From: Pontibacter diazotrophicus
Lineage (GTDB): Bacteria; Bacteroidota; Bacteroidia; Cytophagales; Hymenobacteraceae
Length of the DNA: 64,000 bases
Direction of reading: 5' to 3'
Assembly: GCF_003367245.1 (NCBI RefSeq)
Contig: NZ_QRGR01000001.1
Location: forward strand, 186,001 to 250,000
Below the pieces are notes generated by a model. That model was not told where the DNA came from. It did no database searches and saw only the letters and a list, made by a program, of their open reading frames with translations. The position numbers and the translations under genes are program-made. Positions 35,109-43,201 of the stretch are shown piece after piece (the stretch's first letter is position 1; each line of letters begins with the position of its first letter).

Positions 35109-36047
35109 TTAAGCGTTGGCAGACATTTTGTCCAGCGCGTCCATCACTTCTTTCACGTGTCCGCGGGATTCCTCCAGCAGTTGCTTCTCCTCGTCGTTCA
35201 GTTGCAGCTCAATCACTTTCTCGATACCGTTCTTGCCCAGGATTACCGGAACGCCCAGGTATACGCCATCAATGCCGTACTCGCCTTCCAGTTTCACACA
35301 CACAGGGAATACACGGCGCTGGTCACGCACAATGGCTTCCACCATTTGGGCAGCTGCTGAGCCCGGAGCATACCAGGCAGAGGTACCCATCAGTTTCACC
35401 AGTTCACCGCCACCTGTTTTGGTGCGCTCTATAATAGCGTTCAGTTTGTCTTCTTCAATCAGCTCTGTTACCGGAATACCACCCACCGTAGTATAGCGCG
35501 GAAGCGGCACCATTGTATCGCCGTGGCCACCCATCAGCACTGCCTGTATATCTTTCGGAGAAACATTCAGCGCCTCAGCAAGGAAAGCCCTGTAGCGGGC
35601 AGTGTCCAGGATACCAGCCATACCCATTACTTTGGTGCGAGGCAGTTTAGACGTAAGGTGCGCCTGGTACGTCATCACGTCCAGTGGGTTAGACACTACA
35701 ATGATGATGGCGTTTGGTGAGTGCTTTACAACATTCTCCGTTACAGACTTCACGATGCCCGCGTTGGTCGAAATAAGGTCATCGCGGCTCATGCCCGGTT
35801 TTCTTGGCAAGCCGGACGTAATTACCACTACATCAGAATCGGCGGTGCGGGAGTAATCGTTTGTTACACCAACAGTGCGGGTGTCATATAAGTTAATAGG
35901 TGATTTTTGCCAGATATCAAGCGCTTTGCCCTCAGCAAAGCCTTCTTTGATGTCTACTAAAACTACTTCATTTGCGATTTCGCGGTAAGCCAGCACATCG
36001 GCGCATGTTGCCCCAACGTTACCTGCTCCAACTACAGTTACTTTCAT
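35109..36047 (-). CDS. mdh: Malate dehydrogenase, LDH-like type
   Basis: It oxidises malate to oxaloacetate with NAD+ in the TCA cycle. The 312-residue protein opens with Gly-Ala-Gly-Asn-Val-Gly-Ala-Thr (NAD site). It has Ser-Gly-Leu-Pro-Arg-Lys-Pro-Gly-Met-Ser-Arg-Asp-Asp-Leu, whose arginines and methionine mark malate rather than lactate specificity, and the catalytic His in Met-Gly-Gly-His-Gly-Asp-Thr-Met-Val-Pro-Leu. The gene stands alone, converging on the barstar operon. Confidence 0.96.
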   Translation of the reverse strand: MKVTVVGAGNVGATCADVLAYREIANEVVLVDIKEGFAEGKALDIWQKSPINLYDTRTVGVTNDYSRTADSDVVVITSGLPRKPGMSRDDLISTNAGIVKSVTENVVKHSPNAIIIVVSNPLDVMTYQAHLTSKLPRTKVMGMAGILDTARYRAFLAEALNVSPKDIQAVLMGGHGDTMVPLPRYTTVGGIPVTELIEEDKLNAIIERTKTGGGELVKLMGTSAWYAPGSAAAQMVEAIVRDQRRVFPVCVKLEGEYGIDGVYLGVPVILGKNGIEKVIELQLNDEEKQLLEESRGHVKEVMDALDKMSANA

Positions 36048-36166
36048 TTCAGATATGTTTTATTTTGGTTTGAGATTCGGTTACTTCTGTAAATCTAAGA
36101 AAATCCAAGTATTAACAAGCGGCAATCTGCTTTTTCGTATCAGGTATCACTTTTCATATCAGGCAC

Positions 36167-36285
36167 CACGAAGCACGTAGCACGACAAAATTTTGAAGCG
36201 CATGAAGTGCTAAAGGAGCAACTGTATCAACCCTTCTATCATAGTGCGTAAAGCTTACCTAGGAAGTCGTGCTACTTGATACGTG
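36167..36285. repeat. 20-base imperfect inverted repeat upstream of mdh
   Basis: The segment 36167-36186 and the reverse complement of 36266-36285 match at 17 of 20 positions, with an uninterrupted GTAGCACGAC core. It lies in the 257-bp gap between tilS and mdh, both on the minus strand. It could be another intergenic repeat family or an RNA structure. Confidence 0.5.
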
Positions 36286-36304
36286 TATCGAGTTACGAAA
36301 AAAG

Positions 36305-37636
36305 TTACGGTTTACGCTGCATCGTAATTTCTACTACCTTCTGCGTTTTGTCTGTTACTTTATAGCGGTTGTCAGGCCGGATACCTGCAACCCAGGCAAT
36401 GGATTGCTCAGATACTAATACCAGTGTTTGTGGCTTAAGGTTAGCCGGTACTTTTTTATCTATCAGCAAATCACTGATTTTCTTTTTCCCGTTCATGCCC
36501 AGCGGCACAAACCAGTCGCCTTCCTGCCATGCGCGCAACTTTAAAGGGAATTTCAGCTGGTCCACATCAAGGGCTGCTACGTGCGGCTTGGTGATCAATT
36601 TATAGTTAGCGGCATCTGCATACCGAATGCTGAAGCTCATGTTGCCAGCCTCCACAGTCGTGTCGCCCTCTGCTATCATTATACTCCCAAAGCTGCTGAT
36701 GTTCTTGGGGGTAATCACCAACTGGTCGCGGTCTTTAACGAGGGTGTGGGTGGGGGAGTCAAACTGTTTGCCTGAGATGCCCTCCAGTGCCTCCACCAGT
36801 TCCAGCACCACGCTATAGCTGAAGTTGTAGGGGCGCAGCAGCTCGTGCAGCACCACTGGCAGGCCTGTTGCCTGTTGTAAGGGCTGCAGCGCGACATATA
36901 CAGCTTCTTCCGCTTCTTTTACACATTGCTGGCGCAGTTGGTCTATGTAAAGGGCCACAATGGCCTCAGCATGGCTCACCCGCTCAGCAGTGTGCTGCAT
37001 GGTTTCTTCCAGGCTGGGGTTTATTTCCTTGAGTACCGGAATTACATCATGCCTGATTTTGTTGCGCTGGTACTTGGTGGTTTCATTCGAGCTGTCTTCG
37101 CGCCAGATAAGTTTGTTGCTGGTTACAAATTCATAGATGTCGTCTTTGGTGACCGGCAGCAGCGGACGGATGATATAGCCGTTCTTTGCGGGAATGCCAT
37201 GCAGCCCCGCAATACCGGTGCCCTTGGTCAGGTGCAGCAATATGGTTTCGGTTGTATCGTTGCTATGGTGGGCTGTCGCGATGTAGTCATAGCCCTCTTC
37301 CTGCCTGACGGTCTCGAACCACTGGTAGCGCAGGGTGCGGGCTGCCATTTGTGTGGATAGCTTCTCCTGCTGGGCAAAGGCGCGGGTATTAAAATTCTCT
37401 GTGAAAAAGGGGATATCATACTTTTTGGCCAGCTTTTTGACAAATAGCTGATCAGCCTCGGCATCCTCGGCACGTAAGCCGAAGTTGCAGTGGGCAATAG
37501 CAAAGGTGTACTTCAGCTGGTGCAGCACTTCGCAGAGCACCACTGAGTCGATACCACCGCTAACGGCAGCTAATATTCTGCTCTCAGGCTGGCAGAGCTG
37601 ATGGGATTGTATGAAACCTGAAACTTTCTGTAGCAT
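36305..37636 (-). CDS. tilS: tRNA(Ile)-lysidine synthase
   Basis: It modifies the wobble C of the AUA-reading tRNA(Ile) to lysidine. The ATP-pyrophosphatase P-loop Ala-Val-Ser-Gly-Gly-Ile-Asp-Ser-Val-Val-Leu is at about residues 23-33. Further marks are His-Cys-Asn-Phe-Gly-Leu-Arg, Ala-Thr-Ala-His-His-Ser-Asn-Asp and Arg-Asn-Lys-Ile-Arg-His-Asp-Val-Ile-Pro. The C-terminal substrate-binding domain ends the 443-residue protein. It is divergent from the OstA-like gene. Confidence 0.94.
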   Translation of the reverse strand: MLQKVSGFIQSHQLCQPESRILAAVSGGIDSVVLCEVLHQLKYTFAIAHCNFGLRAEDAEADQLFVKKLAKKYDIPFFTENFNTRAFAQQEKLSTQMAARTLRYQWFETVRQEEGYDYIATAHHSNDTTETILLHLTKGTGIAGLHGIPAKNGYIIRPLLPVTKDDIYEFVTSNKLIWREDSSNETTKYQRNKIRHDVIPVLKEINPSLEETMQHTAERVSHAEAIVALYIDQLRQQCVKEAEEAVYVALQPLQQATGLPVVLHELLRPYNFSYSVVLELVEALEGISGKQFDSPTHTLVKDRDQLVITPKNISSFGSIMIAEGDTTVEAGNMSFSIRYADAANYKLITKPHVAALDVDQLKFPLKLRAWQEGDWFVPLGMNGKKKISDLLIDKKVPANLKPQTLVLVSEQSIAWVAGIRPDNRYKVTDKTQKVVEITMQRKP

Positions 37637-37769
37637 AAAGCAGCGACTGGTAAATTTTTTCTAATTTTGAAATCAATAGGATGAAGAAAGATGACATGAT
37701 AAAGGATGAAAGATTTGTTCTTCTCCAACGTCCTTTAACTTGCGTCTTTATATCTTTTGTATAAACTAA

Positions 37770-39395
37770 ATGAATAGCACAAAACTACTGTTTTCCCTTG
37801 TCTTTACCCTGATGACCTTAACGGTTTTCGGGCAGCAGCGGCCACAGCCACAGCAAGGGCAGGCAGAGAAAGTACAGTTACAAGGAGCTGATGACCTGAT
37901 AGGCGGTACTTTTAATCGCCGCGAAATCGTGAAGCTTATCGGCAATGTGAAGTTTAAGCAGAACGACGCCTTGCTGTATGCCGACTCTGTGTACCAGTAC
38001 CGTGACGACACCAATATGCTGGAGGCCTTTGGCAATGTCCGCATTAATCAGGCTGATACAGTTACCCTGACAGGTAACCACATGGTGTATAATGGCACAA
38101 ACCGAACTGCTAAGATGACCGGCAACGTGGTGATGCGCGACCCGCGCATGACCCTGACCACGCCCAGCCTGGACTACGACCTGAATACTAAAACCGCTGT
38201 GTATACCGAGGGCGGTGTTATTGTGGATCCGGAGAACCGGCTGGAAAGCCGCAGAGGCTCTTACGACCTGAACAACAAGTTGTATACCTTCCAGGAGAAC
38301 GTGAAGGTGACCACCAAAGACTATAATATCACCTCCGAAAATATGAAGTATAACACCCTTACAAAAGTGGTGTTCTTTCAGGGGCCAACAATTATTAAAG
38401 GGCAGCAGGGGGATCTGTATGCCGAAGAAGGCAATTACAACACACTCACCAAGATTTCTAATTTCGGGCGCAATGCCTATATCCTGACGCCTGAATACCG
38501 ATTGGGCGGAGACAAACTGTTCTACGACCAGAACACGGGGTATGGATACGCAGAGCAAAATGTAACTTTGCGGTCGCTGAAGGACGATGTGACGATATAC
38601 GGCCAGGTGGGCCGCTACTGGCGCGAGAAAGGAGAAGCCAAGGTGTACGGAAACCCGGTGATGGAAACTTTCCTGGACCAGGATACTCTCTACCTGTCAG
38701 CAGACACGCTTTACTCCCGCGAGGCGAAGGATGCGAAGGCGGCCAGTATGATCTTCGCCTACCCGAACGTAAAAATCTTTAAGTCTGACCTGCAGGGAAA
38801 GGCTGATTCGCTGAGTTATAACCGCACCGACTCTTTGATGCACCTGAACATAGCGCCGGTGCTCTGGAGCGACGAGAGCCAGCTGGTATCAGATACTATC
38901 CACATGGAGCTGCGCAACAAGACCATCGACAGGATGTACATGTACAGCAATGCCTTTATCTCCTCAGAAGACTCGCTGAAGAACTACAACCAGGTAAAAG
39001 GCCGCGACATGACGGCCTATTTTCAGGATGGCAAGATAAAGCGGGTGAATGTAAACGGAAACGGGGAAAGCCTGTACTATGCTTTGCAGGGCGACACCCT
39101 GATGACGGGGATGAACAAAGCCATCTGCAGCGATATGGTCTTGAAGTTCGCTGAAAATAAACTGAAGACAATTTCGTTTCTGGTGCAGCCAGATGCCAAC
39201 TTTGTGCCGCCGCATGAACTAAAGGAAGAAGATAAAACATTAGCGGGCTTTACTTGGATGGCAGAGCTGCGACCCACGAAGCAGGAGGTAACGGCAAAGC
39301 GCGCTGTAGTGGTAAAGCCCCCGGAAATACCGAAGCAGCAGGCTCCTACAGCACAGGCAGCCGGTAAAAATAAAGCGGCTAAGAAGAAGAAATAG
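37770..39395 (+). CDS. OstA-like (LptA/LptD N-domain) envelope protein
   Basis: A 541-residue exported protein with a signal peptide ending near residue 17-20 (Phe-Gly-Gln-Gln). Residues of about 30-330 consist of repeated beta segments of the OstA_2/LptA kind (Leu-Thr-Gly-Asn-His-Met-Val-Tyr, Met-Thr-Gly-Asn-Val-Val-Met-Arg-Asp, Lys-Leu-Ile-Gly-Asn-Val-Lys-Phe). These jellyroll proteins carry LPS across the periplasm. The C-terminus is a Lys/Ala/Pro-rich tail. It is followed by bamD, so two outer-membrane biogenesis genes are adjacent. Confidence 0.85.
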   Translation: MNSTKLLFSLVFTLMTLTVFGQQRPQPQQGQAEKVQLQGADDLIGGTFNRREIVKLIGNVKFKQNDALLYADSVYQYRDDTNMLEAFGNVRINQADTVTLTGNHMVYNGTNRTAKMTGNVVMRDPRMTLTTPSLDYDLNTKTAVYTEGGVIVDPENRLESRRGSYDLNNKLYTFQENVKVTTKDYNITSENMKYNTLTKVVFFQGPTIIKGQQGDLYAEEGNYNTLTKISNFGRNAYILTPEYRLGGDKLFYDQNTGYGYAEQNVTLRSLKDDVTIYGQVGRYWREKGEAKVYGNPVMETFLDQDTLYLSADTLYSREAKDAKAASMIFAYPNVKIFKSDLQGKADSLSYNRTDSLMHLNIAPVLWSDESQLVSDTIHMELRNKTIDRMYMYSNAFISSEDSLKNYNQVKGRDMTAYFQDGKIKRVNVNGNGESLYYALQGDTLMTGMNKAICSDMVLKFAENKLKTISFLVQPDANFVPPHELKEEDKTLAGFTWMAELRPTKQEVTAKRAVVVKPPEIPKQQAPTAQAAGKNKAAKKKK

Positions 39396-39432
39396 GGTAT
39401 TGATTCATTTACCCGACCTATCTTAAATTCAT

Positions 39433-39465
39433 TTTTGTAAATCATACTGATATTTTATAATTTTG
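39433..39465 (+). promoter_or_regulatory. Promoter for bamD-rpoZ
   Basis: TTTG (39433-39436) and TAATTTTG (39458-39465), 21 bases apart, match the Bacteroidota -33 and -7 boxes. The bamD ATG is at 39473, only 7 bases past the -7 box, so the leader would be very short or the site may be fortuitous. Confidence 0.4.
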
Positions 39466-39472
39466 CCTGTTC

Positions 39473-40303
39473 ATGAATAAAGGCTTTTTAAATACCGTTA
39501 CACTTTTTTGCCTGTTACTGCTTATCAGTGGCTGCAGCAATTTTCAGAAACTTCTGAAGAGTAACGACGTCACAAAGAAATACCAGGCAGCCCTCGAGTA
39601 TTACGAGAAGGAGGAGTACTATCGTGCCTCTCAGTTGCTAGACCAGGTTACACCGTTGTTAGCTGGTACGGGGGAGTCAGAGAAAGCCCTGTTTTATCAG
39701 GCGCAATCGCATTTTAAGCAGAGCAACTACATCCTGAGTGATGCCTACTTTCGCAATTTTTATACAACTTACCCGCGAAGCCCTTTAGCAGAGGAGGCAA
39801 TGTATATGCAGGCGCAGTCGCTGTATCAGCAGTCGCCAAGTTACCAGGAAGACCAGACGCCGACGATAACCGCTATCATGGCTTTCGAGGAGTTTGTTAC
39901 GCGCTATCCTGACAGCGAGAATGTGCCGGAGGCTAACAGTAGAATTGAACAACTCTACTTAAAGCTTGACAGGAAAGAGTTTAACCAGGCGCGTTTGTAT
40001 TACCAGTTGCGTTACTGGCACTCTGCTGTGGTGGCTTTCAATAATTTCCAGCGGGAGCATGCTTCTTCTCCTTACAGCGAGGAGGCGGCTTTCTTAAAGC
40101 TTGAGTCACAGTACCGCTATGCTATGGAAAGTGTGGCAAGCAAGCAGGAAGAGCGCTTCGACGAGGCAATAGACTATTTTCAGAGTTTCGTGGATCAGTA
40201 TCCTGACAGCAGGTTTAAGCGTAATGCGGAGCAGTTCTACGAGCAGGCAAGAAGCGAACTCGAAAGAATCAGAAAGAATACGAACAATCAAGCGAATCTA
40301 TAA
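39473..40303 (+). CDS. bamD: Outer-membrane assembly lipoprotein BamD
   Basis: A component of the BAM complex that inserts beta-barrels into the outer membrane. The signal peptide has the lipobox Leu-Ile-Ser-Gly-Cys near residues 17-21. The mature protein has five TPR-like helix pairs, including Tyr-Gln-Ala-Ala-Leu-Glu-Tyr-Tyr-Glu-Lys, Arg-Ala-Ser-Gln-Leu-Leu and Ala-Phe-Glu-Glu-Phe-Val-Thr-Arg-Tyr-Pro. The 276-residue length is standard. The rpoZ gene starts 11 bases after the stop. Confidence 0.94.
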   Translation: MNKGFLNTVTLFCLLLLISGCSNFQKLLKSNDVTKKYQAALEYYEKEEYYRASQLLDQVTPLLAGTGESEKALFYQAQSHFKQSNYILSDAYFRNFYTTYPRSPLAEEAMYMQAQSLYQQSPSYQEDQTPTITAIMAFEEFVTRYPDSENVPEANSRIEQLYLKLDRKEFNQARLYYQLRYWHSAVVAFNNFQREHASSPYSEEAAFLKLESQYRYAMESVASKQEERFDEAIDYFQSFVDQYPDSRFKRNAEQFYEQARSELERIRKNTNNQANL

Positions 40304-40314
40304 AGAATATACAT

Positions 40315-40647
40315 ATGGCATCAGTTCCATCATCTATCGTTACCCGCAACATGGCCGACTTTGCAGCGCAAACCGGCAACGTATACATGTCTGTGGCAGT
40401 GATTTCCAAAAGAGCAAACCAGATTTCTGTGAAGCTGAAGGAGGAGTTAAACTCTAAGCTGGCTGAATTCGCTACTACTGTAGATAACTTGGAGGAAGTT
40501 TTCGAGAACCGCGAGCAAATCGAAATCTCTAAGTACTATGAGCGCCTTCCGAAGCCTACCAACCTGGCAGTAGAGGAGTTCCTGGAGAAGAAGGTTTACG
40601 TAAGAAACCCGAGCGACGAGGAAACACAGGAGGACATCAACCTGTAA
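40315..40647 (+). CDS. rpoZ: RNA polymerase omega subunit, Bacteroidota form
   Basis: A 110-residue small polymerase subunit that helps assemble beta-prime. It is the divergent RPB6/omega type seen in Bacteroidota: Ser-Ile-Val-Thr-Arg-Asn-Met-Ala-Asp-Phe, then Asn-Val-Tyr-Met-Ser-Val-Ala-Val-Ile-Ser-Lys-Arg-Ala-Asn-Gln-Ile. The following order (coaBC, PorD-type gene, recN) is a conserved arrangement I associate with this phylum, which adds support. The next gene starts 9 bases after its stop. Confidence 0.9.
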   Translation: MASVPSSIVTRNMADFAAQTGNVYMSVAVISKRANQISVKLKEELNSKLAEFATTVDNLEEVFENREQIEISKYYERLPKPTNLAVEEFLEKKVYVRNPSDEETQEDINL

Positions 40648-40656
40648 TACAGGCGT

Positions 40657-41217
40657 ATGCTGCAGGGCAAAAAGATTATATTGGGAGTTTGCGGAAGTAT
40701 TGCAGCCTACAAGGCAGCGCTGCTTGTCCGCCAACTCATAAAAGCAGAAGCAGAAGTACAAGTCATCCTGACTGCTTCTGCTTCTGAGTTTATAACCCCT
40801 CTCACACTGGCTACCCTCTCTAAACGGCCCGTGCTCAGCCATTTTGTGAAAGACGAAACAGGCACCTGGAACAACCACGTGGACCTCGGGCTCTGGGCTG
40901 ATGCCCTGGTGGTAGCCCCGGCAAGTGCCAACACAGTGGCCAAGTTCGCCAACGGCTTCTGTGATAACCTCCTTTCTGCCACCTATCTCTCGGCACGCTG
41001 CCCTGTATTTGTTGCCCCCGCCATGGATTTGGATATGTACCGGCACCCGGCAGTGCAGGCTAATTTCACAAAGCTGCAGGGCTACGGCAACCGCATTATA
41101 GAGGCAGGTTACGGCGAGCTGGCAAGTGGCCTGGTAGGGCAGGGGCGTATGGCGGAGCCGGAAGAAATTGTACAAGTACTTCAGAACTTCTTTGGAGGTG
41201 AATCAAGAATCGTTTAA
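40657..41217 (+). CDS. coaC: Phosphopantothenoylcysteine decarboxylase part of CoaBC (first frame)
   Basis: The flavoprotein half of CoaBC, 186 residues, which decarboxylates phosphopantothenoylcysteine on the way to coenzyme A. FMN-binding Gly-Ser-Ile-Ala-Ala-Tyr-Lys is at 13-19, the active-site His is His74 in Asn-Asn-His-Val-Asp-Leu, and Pro-Ala-Ser-Ala-Asn-Thr is at 88-93. Two positions differ from the E. coli enzyme: Pro-Ala-Met-Asp (Asp124) where Asn is usual, and Ala-Ser157-Gly where Cys is usual. The frame stops at 41217 inside the domain linker, while the CoaB half continues in the +1 frame. See the next entry. Confidence 0.88.
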   Translation: MLQGKKIILGVCGSIAAYKAALLVRQLIKAEAEVQVILTASASEFITPLTLATLSKRPVLSHFVKDETGTWNNHVDLGLWADALVVAPASANTVAKFANGFCDNLLSATYLSARCPVFVAPAMDLDMYRHPAVQANFTKLQGYGNRIIEAGYGELASGLVGQGRMAEPEEIVQVLQNFFGGESRIV

Positions 41218-41860
41218 AGGCAAAACAGTACTCTTAACGGCCGGGCCGACACAAGAGCCTATAGATCCCGTTCGCTTTATAGGAAACCACTCTACAGGTA
41301 AAATGGGCTATGCCCTGGCTGAATGTTTTGCACAGCGCGGGGCTACCGTGCAACTGGTGGCAGGGCCCACTAACCTCCATGCCCACCATGCTAACATTAC
41401 CGTTACAAACGTGACAACGGCCGACGAAATGTATGCCGCTGTGCTGGAACATGCCGATGCGGCTGATATCCTGATATTCGCCGCTGCCGTGGCCGATTAC
41501 AAGCCAAAAGTAACCGCAGAGAAAAAAATCAAGAAATCAGGGAACGAGCTGACGATTGAACTGGTTAAGAACGTTGATATAGCAGCGGCGCTGGGACAGC
41601 GTAAAAAGCCGGGGCAGTTTTCGGTGGGCTTTGCCCTCGAAACTCACAATGAGAATACAAACGCCCGCGAAAAGCTGCATAAAAAAAATCTGGATATGAT
41701 TGTGCTGAACTCCCTGAACGATGCGGGGGCAGGTTTCAGGCACGATACAAATAAAATAACTGTTATTGAACAGGAAGCCACCACCGCCTTTGAGCTGAAG
41801 CCGAAGAGCGAAGTGGCACAGGATATTGTAAACCTCATCTGGGACAGGCTACATGGTTAA
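41168..41860 (+). CDS. coaB: Phosphopantothenate-cysteine ligase part of CoaBC (second frame)
   Basis: The ligase half, which condenses phosphopantothenate and cysteine using CTP. It contains Leu-Thr-Ala-Gly-Pro-Thr-Gln-Glu-Pro-Ile-Asp-Pro-Val-Arg and Asn-His-Ser-Thr-Gly-Lys-Met-Gly, then Ala-Ala-Ala-Val-Ala-Asp-Tyr (the usual Asp-Tyr motif) and Lys-Lys-Ser-Gly, all intact. The open frame begins at TTG 41168; TTG 41192 or GTG 41198 could also serve, but none has a good leader. Removing one T from the TTT at 41191-41193 fuses this frame with the first one into a normal single CoaBC. So this is either a recent or assembly frameshift or a true gene split. It overlaps the next ATG by 8 bases. Confidence 0.85.
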   Translation: MYKYFRTSLEVNQESFKGKTVLLTAGPTQEPIDPVRFIGNHSTGKMGYALAECFAQRGATVQLVAGPTNLHAHHANITVTNVTTADEMYAAVLEHADAADILIFAAAVADYKPKVTAEKKIKKSGNELTIELVKNVDIAAALGQRKKPGQFSVGFALETHNENTNAREKLHKKNLDMIVLNSLNDAGAGFRHDTNKITVIEQEATTAFELKPKSEVAQDIVNLIWDRLHG

Positions 41861-42758
41861 AAAAGTATTTGTGATGCTGCTGCTGTTTTGCACGGCCTGG
41901 ACTGCCAGGGCGCAGGAACTGCAGTGTGATGTAGTAGTGAACAGCGAGCAGGTACAATACACCGACCGGCAGCTATTCTCGGATATGCAAACCAGCATCT
42001 TTGAGTTCATGAACAACCGCCGCTGGACAGACCAACCTTACCAGCCGGACGAGCGCATTAAATGCAGGTTGCTGATCAACCTCACAGCCATGCCGGAGAT
42101 TGGAACCTTCCAGGCCAATGTGCAGGTGGTGTCGCTGCGGCCAACGTATGGCACCGGCTATGAGACAGTTCTTTTCTCGTTCATCGACAAAGACTGGACT
42201 TTTCAGTTTAACACCGCTCAACCACTTGACTTCTCTGAAAACAACTATACCTCTAACCTTTCCTCCATGCTGGCTTTCTATGCCTACATGATAGTGGGAA
42301 TGGATAACGACAGCTTTGGCCGCCTGGGTGGCGCACCCGCCTTCGACAGGGCGAGGAACGTACTGAACATTGCTGCCTCACAAGGAGCCGGATATGTAGG
42401 CTGGAAAGCCTTCGACGGCAACCGGAACCGCTATTGGCTGATCGACAACCTGCAGGACCCGCAGTTTCTGCCTTACCGCGAGGGCATGTACAAGATGCAT
42501 CGGCAAGGGCTGGACATTATGGCGCAGGACCCTGAAAAGGCACGGACCACAATGCTTGGTTTCTTAGCAGACCTGCAGCGCCTGCAGCAGCAAAAGCCAA
42601 ACGCCGCTGTGCTGCGCGCTTTCTTCGATGCGAAGTCTGATGAACTGGTGAATATGTTTAAAACGGCCGCGCCTGTCCAGAAGCAGCAGGCTTTCACTGT
42701 CTTATCGCAGGTAGACCCCACCAACAATACGAAATACGAGATTTTGCTAAAACGCTAA
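41853..42758 (+). CDS. DUF4835 / PorD-type protein
   Basis: A 301-residue exported protein with a signal peptide ending near residue 19 (Thr-Ala-Arg-Ala-Gln). The pattern Arg-Gln-Leu-Phe-Ser-Asp-Met-Gln, Phe-Met-Asn-Asn-Arg-Arg-Trp-Thr, Ala-Phe-Tyr-Ala-Tyr-Met-Ile-Val-Gly and Arg-Tyr-Trp-Leu-Ile-Asp-Asn-Leu matches DUF4835, a family I recall being tied to type IX secretion as PorD. That link is from memory and the role here is inference. Its ATG overlaps the coaB end by 8 bases, giving translational coupling. Confidence 0.78.
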   Translation: MVKKVFVMLLLFCTAWTARAQELQCDVVVNSEQVQYTDRQLFSDMQTSIFEFMNNRRWTDQPYQPDERIKCRLLINLTAMPEIGTFQANVQVVSLRPTYGTGYETVLFSFIDKDWTFQFNTAQPLDFSENNYTSNLSSMLAFYAYMIVGMDNDSFGRLGGAPAFDRARNVLNIAASQGAGYVGWKAFDGNRNRYWLIDNLQDPQFLPYREGMYKMHRQGLDIMAQDPEKARTTMLGFLADLQRLQQQKPNAAVLRAFFDAKSDELVNMFKTAAPVQKQQAFTVLSQVDPTNNTKYEILLKR

Positions 42759-42833
42759 AATTTTTAGAATTTCGCTAAAACAGCGTATCTTCACGCACCC
42801 GGCAGCAAAGTCGGGTTTATACCTATATCCCCT

Positions 42834-43064
42834 ATGGGCAAGCGGCAGGAACGCATTTTCAGGAATGACATAAAGAACCGTATTCAGGAGCTGTTGGTGC
42901 GGCAAACAGTGCAGGTGGTGCTGCGCAGTAAAGTAGTTATGAACGGCGACATCACAAAGCTGACGGACGAAGAACTTCACCTGAAGGACCATCGCTTTGG
43001 AAAGCATAAAGTGGCTATCGGTGAGATTGAAGAAATCATCTACGACATAGAAGCGCCATATTGA
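42834..43064 (+). CDS. Small protein with possible Sm/Hfq-like fold
   Basis: A 76-residue basic protein. After a Lys/Arg-rich N-terminus and one helix, the pattern Val-Gln-Val-Val-Leu, Val-Val-Met-Asn-Gly-Asp-Ile-Thr-Lys-Leu, Glu-Leu-His-Leu-Lys-Asp, Val-Ala-Ile-Gly-Glu-Ile-Glu-Glu-Ile-Ile resembles the strand order of Sm-like proteins (an Asn/Asp-Gly turn between strands 2 and 3 and a closing hydrophobic strand). This is judged by eye only. It lies in 137- and 75-base gaps on the same strand between the PorD-type gene and recN. It could also be an unrelated small beta protein. Confidence 0.6.
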   Translation: MGKRQERIFRNDIKNRIQELLVRQTVQVVLRSKVVMNGDITKLTDEELHLKDHRFGKHKVAIGEIEEIIYDIEAPY

Positions 43065-43201
43065 TAGCGGAAGTGTTCGCTTTAGCCCTGTACTTAAAGC
43101 ACCTGCTCCCCATAATTTTATCTTGTATTTCAATAGAATTTCCGAACTTTAGCATAGGCAAAAAGTCTTATATCTTGGATTTTAGTCTTGTGTCTTGATG
43201 T

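Noticed and set aside
41168..41217. Programmed +1 frameshift in coaBC
   Set aside because: No known slippery signal or stimulator is apparent; a simple indel or gene split explains it better.
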